Of a stretch of 64,000 nt of DNA, positions 34,017 to 46,870 are shown piece by piece. The notes below the pieces were generated by a model. The model did not search any database, was not told the DNA's origin, and saw nothing but the letters and a program-made list of their open reading frames with translations. The stretch spans positions 18,556,001-18,620,000 of the forward strand of contig OX335647.2 of the NCBI GenBank assembly GCA_946894095.1, given 5' to 3'. Source of the stretch: Incurvaria masculella. Taxonomy: Eukaryota; Arthropoda; Insecta; Lepidoptera; Incurvariidae. Position 1 is the stretch's first letter, and each line of letters begins with the position of its first letter. A program made the position numbers and the translations under genes.

Positions 34017-34968
34017 TCTAATATAATATATAAATATTATAAAGGGGAAAGTTTGTAATAATGGATGGATGGATGGATGGATGGATGGATGGATGGATGG
34101 ATGTTTGTTACTCTTTCACGTAAAAACTACTGAATGGATTTTGATGAAACTTTAGAATAATATAGCTTATACATCAGAATAACACATAGGCTACAATTTA
34201 TGTGCCCATGGGCTTTAGAACTTTCACGGGGCTGCGAAAATGATGCCAGTAGCGCTACTTCACACTAGGGGGAGAGGAGCCGGGGGCGGCGGCGGGAGCG
34301 GGGCCGGGGGCAGGGTGGGCGGTCCGGGGGAGGGTAAGGAGGGGGGGGGGCGGGTACGGCTTGGTATTTCCCGCAACTTTAGGACTACTTGGCAAAATCC
34401 TTGAGAACCAATTACTCGATTTAGATGCGGATTGTATCTACGTCTAGCCTGATTCTACTCAAAACTTATAGACTACATAATATAACGCTTCATTACCTGA
34501 AGGGTGAGTAGAGAGTGTTAAATTCTTATAACTTGCGAACCACTAACTCGATTTATGTGCGTATTTTATCAATGTATAGGATCTCTGGGAGCAGTCAGGT
34601 TCGAGATTGGTTACTGTTTTCGATGTTGAGGCTAGCTGTGGGTTGGAGTCCACGCAAAACTTACCTACATTACACGTTACTTACTTACTAGGTAAACAAT
34701 GTTGCAGTGCAAGTGCAGAAAGGTTCTGGCGGCAAATGCTTTTTTTTTAAATAGCCACCAAATCTCAACGAAGCTCTAAATGGGAATTATTGGATGTTTC
34801 TCATTAAATCATGCTATTTCATCTCGAACGATCTTGATTAAATTTGGTAGATGGATACATTGTCCTGGACCAGTTTGACCCTATTTTGGATCAGCCATGT
34901 CGGATACTTTTTATCCATGAAATAATTTAGCCGACGCTAACCCGAGCGGAGCCGGGTACCGCAGCTAG
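34017..34968 (+). mobile_element. Non-autonomous Helitron with SINE remnant
   Basis: Begins TCTAATATAATATATAAATA TTATAAAGG and ends GAGCGGAGCCGGGTACCGCA GCTAG before T. Holds an (ATGG)n microsatellite at about 34061-34103, a G-rich block at 34260-34365 and a shortened 5S-headed SINE at about 34590-34735 in the same internal setting as in the Helitron ending at 26571. Confidence 0.8.
34590..34735 (+). repeat. Shortened 5S-headed SINE inside Helitron
   Basis: GGGAGCAGTCAGGTTCGAGATTGG corresponds to the 5S-like head. TTACTTACTTACTAGGTA is the post-head region, then sequence jumps to GTGCAAGTGCAGAAAGGTTC. The TGGTCGAAGCGGCAATG part is deleted. Confidence 0.65.
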
Positions 34969-36249
34969 TTTTCCATAATTTAGATACAGTTTGAGATTAT
35001 TTACATCAAAATTAAAATAAGAAAATAATCGTATTTAACATTACAATCATTTTAGTTATGTTGATTCGATAGGAACGTATATTACGTATTTGACATGACT
35101 TAATAAATGAAGCCTGTTAAACCTTTACCAGAACGTAAAGTCGTTATTTTTAATACTGTATTTAGTTAATTAACGTCGTGTCTACGCGGCCCGGTCGGTT
35201 CTGAATACAATATTATTCATACAGGATGTCAACGACGGCAAGTTCTTTATATCCGTCACCCGTATCCGATATGGAATACATTGATACAATTTTGAAGTAA
35301 ATAATTGAATTATTTATTTGACTAAGTGCTCTATAAAACTCCGTCTTATACTCTCATATTTGCGTACATAATGAGTGTCTCAATAATAATTAATTATTAA
35401 ACATATTTTCCTGAAGTTTTCGGGCCTAACTGTTAATTCATATGAAACACTATTCATAGAGATAAAACGTCCCGAATTTGATCCGCACGAAACGACGTAA
35501 TTATAAAATTATCAATAACAAAAATATATGCGTATTTTGTTATCTATGTAAATACTGCTAGAGCATAACAATGCACTAGCAGTATTTAGTACATTTTGGA
35601 CCTGTAGGTCAAAGGTACTTTGAATAAAGAACCTAAAGATTTAAATTTCTGATTTGATTTAGATCTCTCAAAGAAACGTTTCTGCGAAAAATAACACGAA
35701 ATAATACGTTATAATTTAGTTAGAAAGAGTGAAAACGATTCAATTCTCCATATTTATTTATTCAGGAATGATATTCAATGGATATATTCATAAGTATTAT
35801 TTTAAAGCTGCTCTTTTTTCAGATTTTTAAACTTGCGGTTAATTGCAGAAATTTAAGTTTTACTTTAAAATAAAAATCTCGTAATGATGAATCTGTAAAC
35901 GTAATGTAACCTGATGTAACTGGTAAATTTAAGATCTCATGGCCGAAAAACACTTTGTTTGACAGTTAGTATGGTAAATGCAACTTACGCCCTAATGTCC
36001 AAATTGGCCAACAGCTAGATTATTTCGCAATCAATTGTTCAAACGGAGTGTGGAGTTATATTTAAACCTTGTATGTCTTATGTTCCCTTTAAAGATTTCA
36101 TTTAGTCATTAAGTTTTCGGTATTGACATTTGTGAAATTGGTTAAGAAAGAAATAAATTTTTCTCGAAAAAAACCTGAAGATGCAATCTAATGCTCGAAT
36201 ATGTTCTACAGCTTATTGCTTAAGGACATGGGAACTAAGGAATGTGACA
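34969..36249. other. Unrecognised AT-rich sequence
   Basis: No frame above background and no repeat recognised. Confidence 0.45.
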
Positions 36250-36437
36250 TGTATGTATGTATAATCGACCGTGAAGCAAGGACACATTAATTGAACCAAG
36301 AGCCCAGTAAAAAAGAACTACTTTACGAATATATTGCAAGGCTGGACCCGGCATACCATACATACCATTCGCGGGTATTGCGTCTACCAATTTCGCCACC
36401 GGCTGTATACCCATAATTTGGAATTCTCCTACAGTCA
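36250..36437 (-). repeat. Second SINE-like family, minus copy
   Basis: Complement contains CCATAATTTGGAATT..., GGTGGCGAAATTGGTAGACG C and the tail ACACATTAATT / TAATCGACCGTGAAGCAAGG. It aligns along its length with 44438-44620. TGGCGAAATTGG fits a pol III A box. Confidence 0.75.
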
Positions 36438-36659
36438 GGGTTCTACTCTCTCAGGGTTCAGGCCGCCGGTAAAAGCAGATGTTCCAGTTCGTTACAATTC
36501 TCTCATTACCCGGTTCATTTGACGTAATTATCACTTCCTAATTAATTTAAGATGACGTCACGCTCATTTCCTTCGAGACGCCATCTTTCTATTACTCGGC
36601 CGACGCGCTTAAGCGCCGTTTATATAGGACCAGTAGTTAATCATAAATGTTTGGGAATA

Positions 36660-37035
36660 TCTTGGAAATATATGTTTTTAACATTAGAAAAAATGTGAAA
36701 TATGGTCGCCCAGCGAAGTACATAGAGATAGACTGTCGAAGAATCATGGTAAGAAGTATGCTAGGTATAAAAAAAAGCGACAGGGATAAGTGCCGAAACC
36801 ATCAGAGCCAGAACAAAGCTATCAGACTACTCTATCTAGATCTATAGAAACAAAAATGGCGCTGGATAGTACACACGATTCTCAGCTAATACGAAAAATA
36901 GTGCAAAGCCATCGTAATCTATCATCCAAGGGACGGTAAATGAATGAAAGGCAGACGAAAAAGATGAAATAATGAAAATAGTGACGAAGATAATCTATAC
37001 AATATTTGAAAAAGTTAGAGAAGCCCTTTGCCCGC
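36660..37035 (+). mobile_element. Degenerate RTE-like LINE fragment
   Basis: The frame from 36647 reads RRIMVRSMLGIKKSDRDKCR N, matching the R.MLGI...DR.RN motif after the RTE reverse transcriptase. Broken frames then show KWRWIVHT, GRRKRWNNE-like and FEKVREALCPQ pieces in the order of the RTE C-terminus. Confidence 0.65.
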
Positions 37036-39690
37036 AGGTACTATGAAATAATTTAATATAAACACTATTGTAAAAATCAGAATAAACGGCTAGATTTAAA
37101 TTATAAAAAAAAACAGAATTATTTGAATAAATACTTGAGTGGTACAGTTTCATTTCGCGCTGCCGGCTCGCTTCTACTATAAAGGCCTATCCTAGAAAGT
37201 ATGGATAACTTGATATGAGAGGATACACTTTTCGTGGCTCATACAAAAAGGGAGAGCTATTTTATACATCATTTCTAAAGATATTTGGTTAAAATGATTC
37301 CAACAATATCAGTTTTGAAATTTTATCAAAGTTTTTAATTTTTTGGAATTTTGTATGCAAAATCAAACTGCCTTTAACTAAGTCATTTACGAGAAAAACG
37401 AATCAATGAAAACATAGCAGACTAGCTACTAGAATTTAAAAATATATTCGAGAAACAAAAAATTTCATCGGACGTGCTTTGATGTAGAAAACGGGTTTCT
37501 CCTGAGGGTAGCTGCGCGACATTTTTGTAGGTAAATAATGAGAGTTTCAATTTTAAAATGTAATAGGCTCTTAATTGCGTGTCCCGTACAAGCGTGGGAG
37601 AACGGTCCACTCCACAATGGGCAGCGTGCCGTCAGGGCGCATGCGCGGCCTATCACACTTAGCGGACGCGATACGGGGAGCAGATAGAAGTTCTAAGTTT
37701 TAGCGAAAAATTTACACCTGGGAGAAAAGAACAATGCCTAGATTGCATCGAAGCCGGTACATCGCGACCTGGCATTGTTTGTGGAATGGTAGTTTGCGTG
37801 ATTTTATTTAGTATATATTGTAGCAACTACCTACCTATCCTGCATACTTATTTGAGTTTAAACAAAGTTAGTATTCTTAAAATATAGATGCGGTATAATC
37901 TCTGTTAATGAAAAAGTTTGAAACCAGGAAAGAAATAGTGTTTGGCTTTGGCAAATGTGAGAAAATATGTCAGGGAATTCTATTGATTCTGCACCAATCG
38001 TTTATGTCATACCTTCTGCCCTCTTACTGGGTAGAATATTTGGCAACCAATTCTGATTGGTGCAGATTAAATGGAATTACCTCACAATTGTTTTCATATT
38101 TTACGCCGGTTCAAGCCCTGAAGTGGATGCTGAACTAATAGCGCAGAGGGTATGACATGAACGCTTCTGATTGGCGATTGATTGTTACACCTTAGATTTC
38201 CCAGGTCCGCAAGCATGAGAGGCCATATAGCCCAACCGAGGGTGGCACTCAAAAAATTAATAAATTTATATTTAAGTATATTATTGTGCGAAACATGGCT
38301 TAATAACAATAATAATTTCCACGCGTTCCCGAAAAATAGTCTCGTGACTTTGATCAGTGCTCTTGACTGACCGACAGGATGATGGTGTTGTTATTGCAAC
38401 AGTTCAGTTGCTCTCTTCACCTTCGTCTTGTGTGATGGTTATAGTTAGTGAATTAGCTGCGATTAAAGTTCTGTGATGATTGTTTATCGATTTATCAGAG
38501 ATCTCAGTCATCAAAAGTTACCTCTAAAATATTACAATTAAGCCTTAAAATAGTAAAAATCTACGAAGCGATTTGCGCTTTTGATGCACTTATTTGATGA
38601 ACTTTGTTAATGAAATGATATAAAAATGTTAACAACAGCTAATAAAGGACGTTGTCCATCTCCTTTTTCGGTAGGTGTCACAATATCCTCTATTTATAAT
38701 TAATTGTTCACGCTATAGCGCAATGGCTACCATTTTCCCACGGACCATCGCCCATCAATATTCGGTCAGGCTACAAGGTCGGCGACCAAATAAACCAGCC
38801 AAAGTTCGTATCGCCTAATTGGGCAGATGCTAAAAGCTATAAGGTGCGTGAGCTTGAATGCTAAAAGCTTGGGCGAGGCAATCACCTGTACCTGTGGAAT
38901 CCCGACCTATCCCGATAGCGAATAGCCTGTTTGTTATTTATGGTATATCATGGATACCTGACCTAACCTAACCCCTTTCAAACATTTCGTATTAAGGCTG
39001 TCGTGAAGTCATGGGAAATCTAAGATTAGATTTTTTATAAAATACATTCTTTTTCCATTGGTCAAGGCACAATTTTGCACGACGACTGCCATTAAGCGAG
39101 CGAAATCATCTTTCAGGTCCTAACGTTTCCCTACCCCTAAAACTTGTCAGATTTTACCGAGTTTTCATCACTTTAGAAATCTTCATTTTATGTCCGTCTT
39201 AGATGAAAAAGAATGGATACGGTATCTCCATACTAATGATAGTTCAAAAGCGTTCCTATTTTTAAAAAAACTCACACACCTATACTTTTACATGCACACC
39301 AAACTCTAATACGTAAAGGGTAAAAGAGCAGGACAAATGCATCATGCGAAAAAGTGACAAATAGATTCATCTAATCGCGGAAGAATGAAATGAGACAACA
39401 ATTTCCTTAAATTGAATTAGTTACAGCGTGAGAAAAAGAGATGGTGACATTTGTGACGTCTGGTCGTAGATATAGTGCAAAATTCATCCTAATCCATCAT
39501 GACACATCAACGATGCGCGCATGCTAAGCCCTTTGACCAGAATGGCGCGTCAAAACTAAATGAAAAATGAAAGTGAAAACGGCAGGGTTGCCAAAAATGA
39601 TCAGAAAAATAAATAACATTATATTGTATTGTACATAAAAATATTAAGGTTCCTATTCATAGTTTATTCATATATTCATACAGTTCAGCA
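37036..39690. other. Unrecognised sequence
   Basis: Several short unrelated open frames on both strands; GATTCTGCACCAATC near 37985 and its complement near 38052 form an imperfect inverted repeat. No gene or known repeat recognised. Confidence 0.4.
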
Positions 39691-39697
39691 AAATCGA

Positions 39698-39811
39698 ACT
39701 ACGAGTTATCTTAGGCAGAAGATCAGCCTAGCCATTCAGCGGGGGAACGCGGCCTCCGTCATCGGCACGTTGCCAATTGCGCCGATGATTGAGGAATATT
39801 TTAATCTTTAG
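39698..39811 (+). pseudogene. C-terminal coding fragment, probably transposon-derived
   Basis: Frame ends LRQKISLAIQRGNAASVIGT LPIAPMIEEYF and a stop. The codons are more GC-rich than the surroundings and the IQRGNAAS motif looks conserved, but I cannot assign the family. Likely the tail of a mobile-element protein. Confidence 0.35.
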
Positions 39812-41426
39812 TTGTGTTTTATTTCTTTTTCTGTATTAATTAATTTATAATAATATAAAAAAAATACAAACAATAATTTATACATACTATAAATAAAAAA
39901 AATGTTACCGTTTCTTTTATGACTATTTTCAGAGAATCCAAAGTTTCTCATAGATGACAAGAGGTTCCTATTTAGTGCTAGTGGTCAGAACAAGTAGTAC
40001 CATGATTGTATAGTTAACAAGGCATCAAATAATCTTTTCGCGAATTTGCAAGCGGGAAAATGAAAAAAAATATTAATGGAATCATTCTTTAAACCATCGT
40101 TTTTCTGAGTAAAAATCATCGATATTAAGGATAAATTAATAAAGTCAAATATACATGATTTGTAAATATTTAAATCATAAAATAAAATAAACACAAAGAG
40201 GGAATCATTAATGTATTGCAAGTATGGGTCAAACATTGCAAAACTAATAACATTGATTATTCTTGAATTGTCCATGTTTGCATTTTATGCATTTAAAAAT
40301 TACGTTCAATGCGTTTTAGATGCTAAAAAATAGTCCAAATAATAGTCAGTACAGTGTTATGTAAAACCTGTTGATGATTATTGCCGTTTGTCGTAAATGT
40401 GTGATGGTATTTTGATAAACCACTAAGTTCTTTCTTTTTACAATTTTTTTAATTTCCTTCAAATAGGTTCAGTTTATTACGCTTTTGTCCCTTTGTCGCG
40501 GCTTTAATCCCCAGATTGGTTTTATGTATATGATAAGGTTTTACGTTTACATATTTTTCGATAATAGCCCTAAGAAGATGATTAAGTAAGTCGTGATAAG
40601 TCTATGATTAAATGTAGCAGGTTGAAGAAATGAATACTCATTCAATGACAAAAGGACATTTGAACCAAGAAACTACTTGAGAATTTTAATCTTGATGGAA
40701 ACGAGCTGTCTGTCAAATGTAAAATTTTGACCATTTTCAAGGATTTACCTTTTTAGCACAGCCTCAGAACTAAGACATATTATACAAACATCCTAAACGA
40801 CATTATAAAACATAATAAACAGTACGTAGACTATTGTTTTGTGGCAGCCCTACTTGTTTTTAAAATAAAATTTAGTTTAATATATAATTCTGAAATGAAA
40901 ACAAAAATAAAAATCGAACTGACAATTTAAGTTTGCTTGTGCCAACCCTGTTTGCGCCTTTACAACACATAAAAGGTTTCAGGTCAACTAAACTAAAAAT
41001 ATACTGAATATGCTTGTACTTACACATGGAATGTGATTCCATTGCTCTTGTTGTGCTTATTAGTGTTATTTCGACATTTGTCAACCACACAAGATATTTT
41101 GAAGGCATTTTGTTGATATTTTGAAATCTTGCCCAACTGACGCGCATGGATTGACGTTTGACACCGACTGAGAGCATATGAGCTGACTGAGCTTATATTT
41201 GACGGACCGTAAAATTTTTTTAGTCCCCTATCCATTCCTTTTTCATCTAAGATGTCCGTATGTTTTTTTTTTATATGTGTATTTTCCAGTACTTTTTTTT
41301 CTTAAGTGACAGAAGAAAAGATAACTTTTTAAATATTTATCAGCCAATCTTTCCAATCTTAGGTAAATTAAAAAAAATAAAACAAACAGACGAAGGTTTT
41401 GAAAATATGTTTTAAAATCCAAAAAT
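39812..41426. other. Unrecognised AT-rich sequence
   Basis: Open frames here are Ile/Phe/Asn-rich and look random. Confidence 0.45.
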
Positions 41427-41942
41427 TTAAAAAAATAGTAAAACATTTAGATGGGTAAAGACTGTCTTAATGTATCTGTCACTACTTTTATATGAAATGG
41501 AATTAAATGGAATGCTATGTAAAAAAATATGTAGTTTACATAGATTTAGTTTAGAGGAAATATCGGAATAATATTGGTTGCAAGTATGTCCCAATTCCAA
41601 AAAAAATACGGGGTTTGCGTGGGCAGCCGGGTCACCCACCCATATGGGTGCGTAGATCTTGATGCGTTCCGGCTTATTCCACGATGCCGTCTCGGTGAGC
41701 CCCTGCAGTGCGGGATGGCTGTGCAGAGCCGTGGTCAGCAGGTCCGTAGCAGTAGAAAAACCACATGTTTTGCAGAATCTCGCCTCCGCTACTCCGACCA
41801 GTGGCTTCATTGATTTCTCGAGATAAACTGACAGCCAACTCTTGTTGGTTTCTTCAGCCTTTATTTTTATTATGATAGCAAGTTTGCTTATTATAAAGGG
41901 CGCTGTTCCCATATAGTGGCCGGTTGCGGAACCAAATTTCAC
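41427..41942 (-). CDS. Unrecognised open frame, 171 codons, possible exon remnant
   Basis: The middle (about 41590-41830) has a GC-richer, coding-like composition and reads ...ARFCKTCGFSTATDLLTTAL..., then TETASWNKPERIKIYAPIWV. The C-terminal third is AT-rich and looks noncoding. No family was recognised. The middle could be one exon or a retroelement piece; the start codon is unsupported. Confidence 0.3.
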   Translation of the reverse strand: MKFGSATGHYMGTAPFIISKLAIIIKIKAEETNKSWLSVYLEKSMKPLVGVAEARFCKTCGFSTATDLLTTALHSHPALQGLTETASWNKPERIKIYAPIWVGDPAAHANPVFFLELGHTCNQYYSDISSKLNLCKLHIFLHSIPFNSISYKSSDRYIKTVFTHLNVLLFF

Positions 41943-43309
41943 CGTTCCGCTCCCGCGCTTTTATTCCCTCCGCCCATGTCGGTGGACCTTGCCGACATGG
42001 ACAGAGATTTTCCTAATTTTTTCTATTTCCCGCGGGAGTGAAGGGCTTTCCCTATTCCTTTAGACATACGTCGGATTAAAAAAAGCGGGTAGTAAACATC
42101 GTTTATTCTCAAACAAAAATTTTTACATATTACATAGTTACAATAAAATGTCACAAAATATTTTATGCATACTGCAAATATAGTATTCGTCCTATATTTA
42201 CACGTACAGCATTTAACATTACTTATTAAGGTGCAATGAAGGTATTAAAGTGTTATAAGGGTGCAAACGTTAGCCAGCGGTTTCTTTGGAATACTACAAA
42301 AAAGAAGCTACATATTTTTTTTTGTATGGCTTAGAAAATCATCCTCCCTATACATACACGAAACATGAATGGGGAGGATGATACGTATAATAAAATATTT
42401 TCTACCTTTTTTGTTAAAAATAAATGTTCGTCGTTAAAATTTGTTCCGAAGTACAGATGTAACTACAAAAACAACAATTTTGCTATATGAAAAACGACCA
42501 ATTCCAAACTGTATTTCGTGGTGATCCCCGAAGAGCGCGTCCTTCCGGAGTGCGCAAGCGCGTCCCGACGGACGTGCGGCGCGCATCCGGTGCGGTACTG
42601 GTCGCCCCCCCCCCCCCCCGCCCCCCCGACCCTTGCCGCAGACGAGAAGCCTTCGACGCCACACAACTTATGTTAAAACTTATTCATCATTGGCATTCTT
42701 TGATAGCCTTTTCTTTCAAACCAGCAACTAGCACCTCAACTAGGGCGGTGCGTTGCCAGCGTTGCCCAGGTACGGTGCGCAGAGTAAAGGGGCGCAGAAT
42801 TGACCAGACCATGGTCTAGTTTTGGGTATTTTTTTATGTGACTGGATATGGATGCCTCAGCCACAGTCATGATATTAGTTAGTATGTACAAATGGTAGTT
42901 AGCAGTTATGGAAGCTCGGACCGAGGCTCGGACCGGGCGCATAAAAAGCCAACTTCATAAATACATTTGTGACTTGTCTGCAATATAACAGAAAATGAGG
43001 AACTTTAACAAAGTGTGAAAATGTGTTCACATATATTTCTCTAAATTCGAATGAGTAATCTTAATAGGCATCAGCTGCCAACCTAAACTTAATGGAAGAG
43101 CTTTTTAACAAGATTCCGCTCGAACTATAAAAATACATACTTAGGTGCACGTGCATTCGCACCTGGCGTGTCGGAATGCAGCACGCGCTGGCCGCGACAG
43201 ATGGCGCGCGTGCAAGGCTGCTGCGGCAGTAACAGCTTTTGGGCGAGCGAACCTTTCTTGATTGGGGATGGGAAGACCATCTATCGGGATTTATTCGTTT
43301 GTACTCGTT
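41943..43309. other. Unrecognised, with CpG-rich block and C run
   Basis: 42520-42660 is CpG-rich and contains a long C tract (42604-42627) broken by one G. 42337-42383 holds an inverted ATCATCCTCCC / GGGAGGATGAT. 43140-43245 is another GC-rich block. No supported gene. Confidence 0.4.
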
Positions 43310-43414
43310 GGTACTAAGCTAATACGTCGCTTTTTTCAACGAATTTGATTTGTATTTAAAAAAAACATGCATTGGATCACATTAGTTGAAAAAAGAGACG
43401 TACTTGCTTGGTAC
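43310..43414. repeat. Hairpin MITE, about 105 bp
   Basis: Left arm GGTACTAAGCTAATACGTCG CTTTTTTCAAC; complement of right arm CGTACCAAGCAAGTACGTCT CTTTTTTCAAC. A related end lies at 54477-54505. Confidence 0.82.
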
Positions 43415-43477
43415 GTGTTTTTATTAAAGTTAAGTTAAGACATATACTCCAGGAACTTTAGCCTTAAATTAGCACTT

Positions 43478-44280
43478 AGAAAAACATTAAATCCGAAATG
43501 CATTTTTTTTCTCATAAACGTAGTATTTCATGTGGACGTGTGTACTTTAAGTTTGCAACATTTTGGGGGGTCCGGAAAATAAAATATTAAATATGTTTAA
43601 AAAATTAAATCTCCTAAACAAATATTTAGAAATGTTATATGTTAGCTGATTTTAGGTGTAATATTACTGTGAATTCGCAACCATTTCTTATTTACGGAAC
43701 TGTGTAAATATATTTTTTTTGTACTATTTTCATAATATCTGCAAAGCAAATAATGAAAATTCTATTTTATTTTCTGAAATTGGCAACTGACCGCAAACTT
43801 AATATTCTGTGAAATTTGTAAAATGTTGCAAATATTAGAAGCACATTTTTTTTCATTTATAATTTTTACATTCACACAAAAGCTAAACATAAAATTCGAA
43901 ATACGTATAAAATCGTTCGTTGTATAGTTTTTAAAGAATTTAATTTTCTTTTACATATTCTAGAAAGAAATATAGCAATAGCAAGTTAGGTCCGCGGCAT
44001 AGATTTTTTTAGTAAAAACATTTTTTTAAATACATTTCCGTAATTACAAAATTGTTGCAAATTCACAGTTACATTACGCCTTAAAAGACTTAACATATAT
44101 ATTTTTTTAATACCGTTTCTAAATATTTGTTTAGGAGATATATATTTTTTAATCCATTTTAATTTTTTTTTCTATCTTCCGGGCCCCGCTAAATGTTGCA
44201 AACTTAATGTAAGCATATGAACATGAAATTATATATTTCTGAGAAAAAAAAAATCATTTCGGATTTCATGTGCTTCTCAA
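43478..44280. repeat. Foldback element, about 800 bp
   Basis: Left arm 43478-43720 pairs with the complement of 44035-44280: shared landmarks in order are AAATCCGAAATG, AAGTTTGCAACATTT, GGAAGATAG/GGAAAATAA, TCTCCTAAACAAATATTTAG AAA, GTAAT.T.ACTGTGAATT and TTACGGAA. Weaker pairing continues towards the centre. No coding frame. Confidence 0.9.
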
Positions 44281-44437
44281 ACCGTATCTATCCCGGTCTA
44301 ATACGATTTTTAGGACGACTGCAATATGTTTGAACATTTGCAGTCAATGTCCGCAACGCAGATGAAGCTGAAAATATATGTATGACGGTATGATCTTAAA
44401 CACTATGTTAGTAGGGGGCATTGATTACAGGAGGAAG

Positions 44438-44640
44438 GACTGTAGAATAATTCCAAATTATGGGTAAACAGCAGGTGGCGAAATTGGTAGACGCAATACC
44501 GTTTATGGTATGTTTTGATGATTCGGGATCAGCTTTGCAGTATATTCGTAAAGTAGTTCTATTTACTGGGTCTTTTCTTAAATTAATGTGTCCTTGCTTC
44601 ACGGTCGATTATACATATATACATATATATATAATTAATC
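44438..44640 (+). repeat. Second SINE-like family, plus copy
   Basis: TGGCGAAATTGGTAGACGC at about 44475-44493 fits a pol III A box, with a weak B-box-like GATTCGGGATC near 44521. The tail ends TCCTTGCTTCACGGTCGATT then an (ATAC/AT) run. Tail-only copies lie at 54520-54560 (minus) and 62515-62560 (plus). Confidence 0.75.
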
Positions 44641-44667
44641 CAACAGTTAAATAAAGCCGTAATCAAA

Positions 44668-44757
44668 AGGTCGTGACATGGCGGTAACTACGGGAAATCA
44701 GTGTGTTATGCTAATCCCATGACGGTGGGCCATCCATGACCAACCAGTGACATAAAA
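44668..44757 (+). repeat. SINE 3' end (5S/tRNA-headed family)
   Basis: GGTCGTGACATGGCGGTAAC, GTGTGTTATGCTAATCCCAT and CCATCCATGACCAACCAGTG ACATAAAAAA match the 3' part of the family. Confidence 0.7.
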
Positions 44758-46699
44758 AAACAGTAGTCAAGCTTTCTAGCATTTATTATTTATTGGAGCT
44801 TTTAAAGCTTGGCTCTTAAATAATTCATAAAGAACTTTTCGCTGCTCTTCTAAATCTATGAAAGTAACAGATATTCGAAAATAACATTGCTTTGGTCTTC
44901 TCCCCCAAGAATATAGGTATTCAGCATTAGGTTCTTGTTTATGTTGATATACTTAATATTATTATTGATCTAAACAAAATAATTACATACATTACAAATT
45001 ACTATAAAGAACTGATATGTCTAAAATAAAAATCTCCATTTTAGAATTTCTGACCTAAAATGTAAGTATTTATATAAAATGTTGCTTCACTGTGCCCACC
45101 TGCAGCATATCCTGCTACTGCCGACCTAATGCTTGCCTGTACCGGTTTCGAAAGCCCCAGGCTGTGCTGAGACCAACTAACTACAAATAGCCCGTCTATA
45201 TTATCCATAATAGTGCTTAAACAAGCTAATGTAGATAATGGCCGGATACACAATTTTCTAGTTCTTCAAGCAAAAATTGTGCTTTCTAGCATTTGTAGAA
45301 AAATATAAATCTCAGGTACCGAGTTCCTTTTAGGATAGTTGGAGATCTAAGGTGAATACATTTATATTTTAAGGGACTATATAGGACGGGAAATCCCACG
45401 CCTGTCATGCAAATTTAGCCCACCATTCAACATTAAATTTAGGTTCAATGCGATTCAGATACGAGAGACTACAGGCGTAAGCCATAGGCTACAGCCATTG
45501 GCCTACAATGTACTTTAAAATTAGTTCGTTTTAACAGTTTACTACACATACATGAATACATATTGCACACTTGATTTGTTGAAAAATCATTGATCACCTA
45601 GTGTTAGCATAATATGCACAATCTACAACGAAAAGTCATGAGAAGACGTAGCCTGAAAGCGCTTGAGTATTTCCTTAAGGCCCTGGTACTAGCCAAATCG
45701 CAAAGTTAGACGAGGCACCCCAAGTTAACTAACTAAGTCTGACGATTAGATGTGTCATTCTTACAATATATGATTCCTTGTCTAGAAATCAACCTATTTT
45801 CGTTAATGTATGTTTCTTTTTTCTATACAAAATTAACTGCGGATACGTTGTCCATTTCCTTTTTTGACTAAATGTAGAAATCTAAAAGCTAATGGAATTT
45901 TTTGTTTATGCATATATGCTGTTTTTGCTTATATCTAGAAATCGAATTACTTTCAGATTTTTAATGAGAAAAATCAACTTTTTTATTATTTATTATTATT
46001 TAAATAAATGATTAATTAACAATCCATTATCAGTCTGGAGTTCTATATGGATTTGCTGAAGCGTTTCAGTACATATTATTACATTTGTTAAAAGGTGTAT
46101 TTGTATGGCGCGAGTAGTTGGCTAGTCCTAGCGCCTTAATATAATGTAAGGCAGCAAATGATAGCGACTGTACACATTAATCATTGGTATACGCACCGTT
46201 CATGTATTTCACCGCTTTTAGTTACTTTGGACAGTACCGCTTCATCCGTTTAAAATAATCAGAGGTTGATTATTTTATGATCATTTTAGAATAAACTTCG
46301 ACTGATTATGGCAATGGATGTGTTTCCAGTTCTTTGTCTTTTTAAGGATGCAGCATAGAGTGAAGCAGTATTCAATAAAGATGAACCACCGATAATTATA
46401 ATTAAACTCACCTGTAATATCCAAGTTTGTCCTTTGACATTATTTCCTGGTATCATTTATTTTCATCACATTAATAATTATATTCATAAAAAATATTCAT
46501 TTCACGAAGAAATCTCTAAAGTCAATAAGACCTAGAGAATTAATCAAAAATATAAACATTCTTGAAATCGCGCTCTGAGATGAGGGCATCTTCGAACACA
46601 TATATTTTAATTTTATGTTGTCCCAAAATTAATGCGGTATATGTGTACACGTATGTTTATTTTTAAACTTGACATTGGTGGCTACCCTTTTATCATGAT
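44758..46699. other. Unrecognised sequence
   Basis: AT-rich, no gene or known repeat seen. Confidence 0.45.
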
Positions 46700-46870
46700 A
46701 TTAGCTGGCGGATATTACACATCACATGGGACTAGGTGCCATGCCAACATGTTCCTTGCATTGCACGGATATATTGAACAGGAAGTAACACGGACAATTT
46801 TCATTACCTTTTTGACAATCGTTCATTGAATGCGATGGTCGGCGGGATCCTTATTTATCATCTATTGTAC
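46700..46870 (-). repeat. SINE copy, minus strand, headless
   Basis: Complement reads CGACCATCGCATTCAATGAA CGATTG, AATGAAAATTGTCCGTGTTA and TGGCATGGCACCTAGTCCCA in family order. Confidence 0.78.

Noticed and set aside
34061..34103. (ATGG)n as an independent locus of interest
   Set aside because: It is a microsatellite just inside a Helitron 5' end, an ordinary position for such expansion.
42604..42627. C tract as a possible functional tract
   Set aside because: A homopolymer broken by one G is more simply a slippage tract or assembly-sensitive region.
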